From Mycobacterium sherrisii (GTDB taxonomy: Bacteria; Actinomycetota; Actinomycetes; Mycobacteriales; Mycobacteriaceae): a DNA stretch of 64,000 bases. A model generated the notes under the pieces. It searched no databases. It worked only from the letters and a program-made list of their open reading frames with translations, and had not been told where the DNA came from. Each line of letters begins with the position of its first letter. The stretch's first letter is position 1. The position numbers and the translations under genes are program-made. Positions 60,412 to 64,000 of this stretch are shown piece by piece. The DNA lies in the NCBI RefSeq assembly GCF_002102355.1, contig NZ_LQPT01000104.1:83769-147768 (forward strand), written 5' to 3'.

Positions 60412-61668
60412 ATGACCGACCACTCCATCTCGAGCCCCCTGAGTGGCATCCGCGTGCTCGAGCTGGGCAACTACATCGCCGCGCCGACGGCAGGACGGAT
60501 GCTCGCCGACTTCGGCGCCGAGGTGATCAAGGTTGAACGGCCACAGACCGGCGATGAACTCCGCAACTGGCGGCTCTACGCCGGGACCACTTCGATGTTG
60601 TTCCGCGCTATCAACCGAAACAAGAAATCGATTGTGCTCGATTTGCGCAGCCCAGAAGGCCGCCAGCTCCTCGTCGACCTCATCCCACACTGTGATGTGC
60701 TCCTGGAGAACTTCCGACCCGGCACGCTAGAGAAATGGGGAATCGGCCCTGCCGAGCTCAGCGCGGCCAATCCCGATCTCATCATCACCCGGATATCGGG
60801 ATTCGGGCAGACCGGTCCCATGGCCTCGCGCCCAGGTTTCGCCGCCGTCGCCGAGGCGATCGGGGGGCTGCGAGAGGTCGTCGGGGATCCCGACCGGCCG
60901 CCGGTCCGGACTGGAGTGTCTATCGGTGACTCCGTCGCCGGCCTTTTCGCGGCGTTTGGCACCATGATGGCGCTCTACCAACGCGAATCCAATCGTCGCC
61001 GCACCGACCCCCGCCCGCTTGATCTCGACAGTCGGGTCATCGACGTCGCACTTAACGAATCGGTCCTCGCGGTCATGGAATCCCTTGTGCCTGACTACCT
61101 CGCTTACGGTGTCGAACGGACCCGGGTCGGTGGCCGGGTCGAGGGCATCGCCCCGAGCAACGCCTATGCATGCAACGACGGCACCTCTATCATCGTCGCC
61201 GGTAATGGCGATGCAATCTTCCAGCGCTACATGCAGGCCATCGGGCGTGCTGATCTGGCAGCCGACCCCGGCCTGTCCACCAACGCCGGGCGCTGGAGTC
61301 GCAGGCAAGAACTCGACGACGCCATCGGTGAATGGACTCGACGGCATTCCCGCGAAGAGGCATTGGCGAAGCTGGAAGCCGCCGGAGTTCCGTGCGGACC
61401 CATCTATACGGCCCGAGACATCTGCAACGATCGACAATACGCGGCGCGCAACATGATTCAGCGGTTCAGCGTCGACATCGGCGGCCCGGAACCCGTCGAT
61501 GTCGGATTCACCGGCGTCGTGCCGGTGCTGGGCGGTAAATCCATCCCGATCCGTAGCGTTGGGCCCGACCTTGGCCAACACACTCGCGAGGTGCTGTTCG
61601 ACTTGCTGGGGCGTGTCGACGATGAAATTTCCGAATCAACCGATGTCGATGCGAGCGAAATGCTATGA
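60412..61668 (+). CDS. class III (CaiB/BaiF) CoA-transferase, copy 2
   Basis: 418 residues from the ATG at 60412 after GAGGAGTCGATATCC. GIRVLELGNYIAAPTAGRML, LADFGAEVIKVERP, RNKKSIVLDLRSPEGRQLL, ENFRPGTLEKWGIGP, catalytic Asp D173 in VSIGDSVAGLFAAFG, and terminal GPIYTARDICND. The family motifs are more canonical than in copy 1. Overlaps the HMG-CoA-lyase-like gene by ATGA, so the two steps are probably consecutive. Confidence 0.92.
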   Translation: MTDHSISSPLSGIRVLELGNYIAAPTAGRMLADFGAEVIKVERPQTGDELRNWRLYAGTTSMLFRAINRNKKSIVLDLRSPEGRQLLVDLIPHCDVLLENFRPGTLEKWGIGPAELSAANPDLIITRISGFGQTGPMASRPGFAAVAEAIGGLREVVGDPDRPPVRTGVSIGDSVAGLFAAFGTMMALYQRESNRRRTDPRPLDLDSRVIDVALNESVLAVMESLVPDYLAYGVERTRVGGRVEGIAPSNAYACNDGTSIIVAGNGDAIFQRYMQAIGRADLAADPGLSTNAGRWSRRQELDDAIGEWTRRHSREEALAKLEAAGVPCGPIYTARDICNDRQYAARNMIQRFSVDIGGPEPVDVGFTGVVPVLGGKSIPIRSVGPDLGQHTREVLFDLLGRVDDEISESTDVDASEML

Positions 61669-62621
61669 CTACGTACACGTTCGAACCTTCGGCCCAGTTG
61701 CGCGACGTGACGCTGCGCGATGGACTGCAACTGGCGGGCAAGCTTCTCGACACTGATCGCAAAGTCGAGATCATCCGCCAACTCCTCGATCTGGGCGTAC
61801 CGACGCTCGAGATCGGATCAATGGCACGTCCTGACCTAGTTCCGGCGATGGCCAACACCCTCGACGTGATTGCGCAGCTGAGTACCGAAGAGCTGCAACG
61901 CTGCTGGGTCTGGGTTGCGACACCCCGGCACGTCGAGAAGGCGCTCAACGCTGGTGTCCGCAATTTCCAGTACTGCTTCTCGGCCTCCGACGCACACAAC
62001 CAGGCCAACATCGGGCGAACAACCGAGGCGAGTCTCGCCGCTATGCCTGCCGCGACGGCACTCGCGCGAGACGCAGGTGGCCGTATTCAACTCTGCATCG
62101 CCACTTCGTTCACCTGCCCCTTCGACGGGCCGGTCGCCATGAGCAGGGTGATTGCCATCGCCAACGACGAACGCACTGCTGGGGCAAGCGACATCGTCCT
62201 GTGCGACACCCTCGGTCAAGCCGTGCCCGCTCAAGTGAGCGAACTCGTCTCCCGGGTCTCTCGGGAGACGCCGCGACGCGGAATCGTCTTCCACGGCCAC
62301 GACACGTGGGGCCTCGGCGTCGCCAACACGGTCGCAGCCATCCAGGCGGGCGCCAGCACTGTCGACGGGTCGCTCGGCGGACTGGGCGGATGCCCATTTG
62401 CACCGGGTGCCAGCGGCAACACCGCCACCGAAGACATCCTGTTCGCCACCCGTCCCACCTGGTTCCGGCCCGACACTCTCGCCCGTATGGTGGCGATCTC
62501 CGAGGACCTGCTGACCGACCTCGGCGAGCCTAACCGCTCCAAGACGCTGCAAGGCGCCCGCTCGGGCTCGTCCGCGTTCGAATGGGCGATCGGCGCCCAC
62601 CCGCCGGCGCCCACCGACTAG
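61665..62621 (+). CDS. hydroxymethylglutaryl-CoA lyase-like enzyme
   Basis: 318 residues, start in the ATGA overlap. HMG-CoA lyase hallmarks: R18-D19 in LRDVTLRDGLQ, metal His H210/H212 in FHGHDTWGLG, and catalytic Cys C243 in GCPFAPGASGN. TIM-barrel lyase cleaving a 3-hydroxy-3-methyl-acyl-CoA (or similar branched acid) to acetyl-CoA and a keto acid; with the CoA-transferase it suggests a branched or isoprenoid-like breakdown product. True substrate unknown. Confidence 0.88.
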   Translation: MTTYTFEPSAQLRDVTLRDGLQLAGKLLDTDRKVEIIRQLLDLGVPTLEIGSMARPDLVPAMANTLDVIAQLSTEELQRCWVWVATPRHVEKALNAGVRNFQYCFSASDAHNQANIGRTTEASLAAMPAATALARDAGGRIQLCIATSFTCPFDGPVAMSRVIAIANDERTAGASDIVLCDTLGQAVPAQVSELVSRVSRETPRRGIVFHGHDTWGLGVANTVAAIQAGASTVDGSLGGLGGCPFAPGASGNTATEDILFATRPTWFRPDTLARMVAISEDLLTDLGEPNRSKTLQGARSGSSAFEWAIGAHPPAPTD

Positions 62622-62703
62622 AGCCGTGCGCACGAAAAGCCTCCGCGCTCCGTCTGCCTCGCCAAAGACATTTCATGCGAATACAATTCGAGAAGGGAAC
62701 ACC

Positions 62704-63537
62704 ATGCGGGATCGGTTTTCTGGGAAGGTCGCGTTCATCACGGGGGCTGGCCGCGGCCAGGGTCGCAGTCACGCCGTCCGCCTGGCCGAAGAAGGCGCCG
62801 ACATCATCGCCGTTGACGTCTGTGCCCCGGTGCCCACCGTCACCGTCGCACCACCAACCACAGAAGAGGACCTCGCTGAGACAGTCCGACTGGTGGAGAA
62901 GCTGAACCGGCGCATCGTTGCCGCGGCAGTCGATGTCCGTGACCGCGAGTCGCTTCAGCGCGTCGTCGACGCAGGAGTCGACCAGCTCGGGCGCCTCGAC
63001 GTCGTCTGCGCGAACGCCGGTATCTTTCAACCGGCGCCGACTCTTGAGGTCACCGACGACGCGTGGCGCGAGATCATCGATATCAACCTGACCGGAGTAT
63101 GGAACACCTGCCGCGTGGCACTACCACACATGATCGCCTGCGGGGGCGGGTCAATTGTGATCACCAGTTCGGCCGGGGGGTTGAAGGGCAATCCCAACAC
63201 GATCGCATACACGGCGTCAAAGCACGCGGTCGTCGGCGTCATGCGGGTCTTGGCCAATGAATTCGGCCCGCAGATGATCCGCGTCAATTCCGTGCATCCC
63301 TCCGGGGTCGATACCCCGATGATCGCCAACGAGGCCACGTGGAAGTTGTTCGCTCCGGACGAACCAAACCCCACCAAGGCCAGTGCCGCACCCGCATTCC
63401 AAGCAGGCAACGCGCTGCCCATCCCGTGGCTTGACGTCTCCGACATCTCAAATGCCGTCCTATTCCTGGCCTCCGATGAGGCCAGATACATCACCGGGGT
63501 GACCCTGCCCGTCGATGCCGGCTATCTAGTGAAATGA
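62704..63537 (+). CDS. mycofactocin-type short-chain dehydrogenase
   Basis: 277 residues from the ATG at 62704 after GAGAAGGGAACACC. Beyond normal SDR motifs (TGAGRGQGRSHA, CANAGIF, ITSSAGGLKG, YTASKHAV) it has the features of the mycofactocin-coupled SDR group: GAGRGQGRSHAVRLAEEGAD, the insert TEEDLAETVRLVEKLNRRIV, NSVHPSGVDTPMIANE and NALPIPWLDVSDISNAVLFL. Such enzymes hold non-exchangeable NAD. Last gene of the island in this window. Confidence 0.9.
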   Translation: MRDRFSGKVAFITGAGRGQGRSHAVRLAEEGADIIAVDVCAPVPTVTVAPPTTEEDLAETVRLVEKLNRRIVAAAVDVRDRESLQRVVDAGVDQLGRLDVVCANAGIFQPAPTLEVTDDAWREIIDINLTGVWNTCRVALPHMIACGGGSIVITSSAGGLKGNPNTIAYTASKHAVVGVMRVLANEFGPQMIRVNSVHPSGVDTPMIANEATWKLFAPDEPNPTKASAAPAFQAGNALPIPWLDVSDISNAVLFLASDEARYITGVTLPVDAGYLVK

Positions 63538-64000
63538 CAAGCCAATGACAAGGATTCGGTCTGGGAGCCGATGTTGATCCTTCAGTTGCCGCGCTCGGCG
63601 AGACTGCCAAGTCCGCAAGCTGCTTGAGCGGCTGCTCACCCGCAGGGCGGCGCGCCTACCGGGCCATCACCTCAAAGTAGACCACTGGGGTTTACCTAGC
63701 GTGGAAAGTGGGCTGGCTTCGCACGCGCGGAGCTCCACCTGGCCTCGAGCCGCAACCTGGCGACGTCATCGCCCACGAGCACTGGTGTTCAAGTGGCTTC
63801 GCGAATACCGAGAATACCGACATGGACATACAACTTAAACGCCTTGAATACAACAACTTTTCGTCATCGGACTCATTGCGCACACCTGTGTGGAGGCCAC
63901 CCGTCGATACGGCGCGTTAGGCTTGATCGCGCTCATCGAAAGTCCTCAGGTGTGCTCGCTGAAATTCCTCACCTGTGAGCAGCGGTCAGTGTAGTTGGTG
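63538..64000. other. 463-bp stretch after the last SDR
   Basis: I see no supported gene. Open frames at 63708 (70 codons) and 63793 lack ribosome-binding sites. A 9-bp tandem duplication GAATACCGA is at 63803-63820. Confidence 0.4.

Noticed and set aside
63708-63920. 70-codon frame at the window end
   Set aside because: No start context or conserved pattern; lies in non-coding DNA with a small duplication.
1-64000. CRISPR arrays, insertion sequences, tRNA or rRNA genes
   Set aside because: No regularly spaced repeats, transposase-like frames with terminal repeats, or RNA gene folds were seen.

Overview
The window looks like a chromosome segment of a non-tuberculous Mycobacterium or a close relative. 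The reasons are high GC, many ATGA/GTGA gene overlaps, the gene order rpsF-ssb-rpsR-rplI followed by dnaB, a dnaB intein in the P-loop, a complete yrbE/mce operon with an MPT51-like protein, and many mycofactocin-, F420- and P450-type oxidoreductase genes. The species cannot be named from the sequence alone.

Layout. (1) 1-3059: the end of a phosphonate operon: PhnL (cut by the window edge), PhnM, an inositol-monophosphatase-family enzyme and a PhnZ-like HD-domain diiron oxygenase, all translationally coupled. (2) 3189-4905: rpsF-ssb-rpsR-rplI with a strong terminator, then dnaB (5442-7811) interrupted by an Ala1, class-3-type intein whose homing endonuclease looks catalytically dead. (3) 8142-12122: aldo/keto reductase, a frameshifted SDR remnant, a SnoaL-like protein, a PAS-histidine kinase/LuxR-type regulator pair and a convergent stand-alone receiver protein. 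A 25-26 bp motif occurs upstream of both the reductase and the receiver gene. (4) 12811-25618: one long mce operon (yrbEA, yrbEB, mceA-F, two Mce-associated membrane proteins, DUF732 and CAP-domain secreted proteins, a 36-residue ORF, an MPT51-like protein). (5) 26001-63537: a large catabolic island. It holds two amidohydrolases, two acyl-CoA ligases, a double acyl-CoA dehydrogenase, a thiolase, a FAS1/MaoC-like dehydratase, seven SDRs, two P450s each with a 3Fe-4S-type ferredoxin, a homogentisate-dioxygenase-like enzyme, a flavin reductase fused to an IclR-type sensor domain, a KstD-like flavoprotein, an F420-type enzyme, an aldehyde and an alcohol dehydrogenase, two class III CoA-transferases, an HMG-CoA-lyase-like enzyme and one TetR regulator.

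The main finding is an imperfect palindrome with consensus half-sites TTAACCWAAC and GTTWGGTTAA separated by 3 bp. I find it 18 times, in the promoter region of the mce operon and of almost every operon in the catabolic island, usually once per divergent gene. It was not seen upstream of the housekeeping, phosphonate or two-component genes. It probably defines one regulon joining uptake (Mce) with breakdown of an unidentified hydrophobic substrate. The autogenously placed TetR protein at 48993-49640 is the natural candidate regulator.

Functionally, Mce would import a lipophilic compound. P450/ferredoxin, flavin-dependent and dioxygenase-like enzymes would oxidise or open rings. The ligases and CoA-transferases would make CoA thioesters, and the ACAD, dehydratase, SDR, thiolase and HMG-CoA-lyase-like enzymes would shorten them. 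The substrate is not determined by the sequence.
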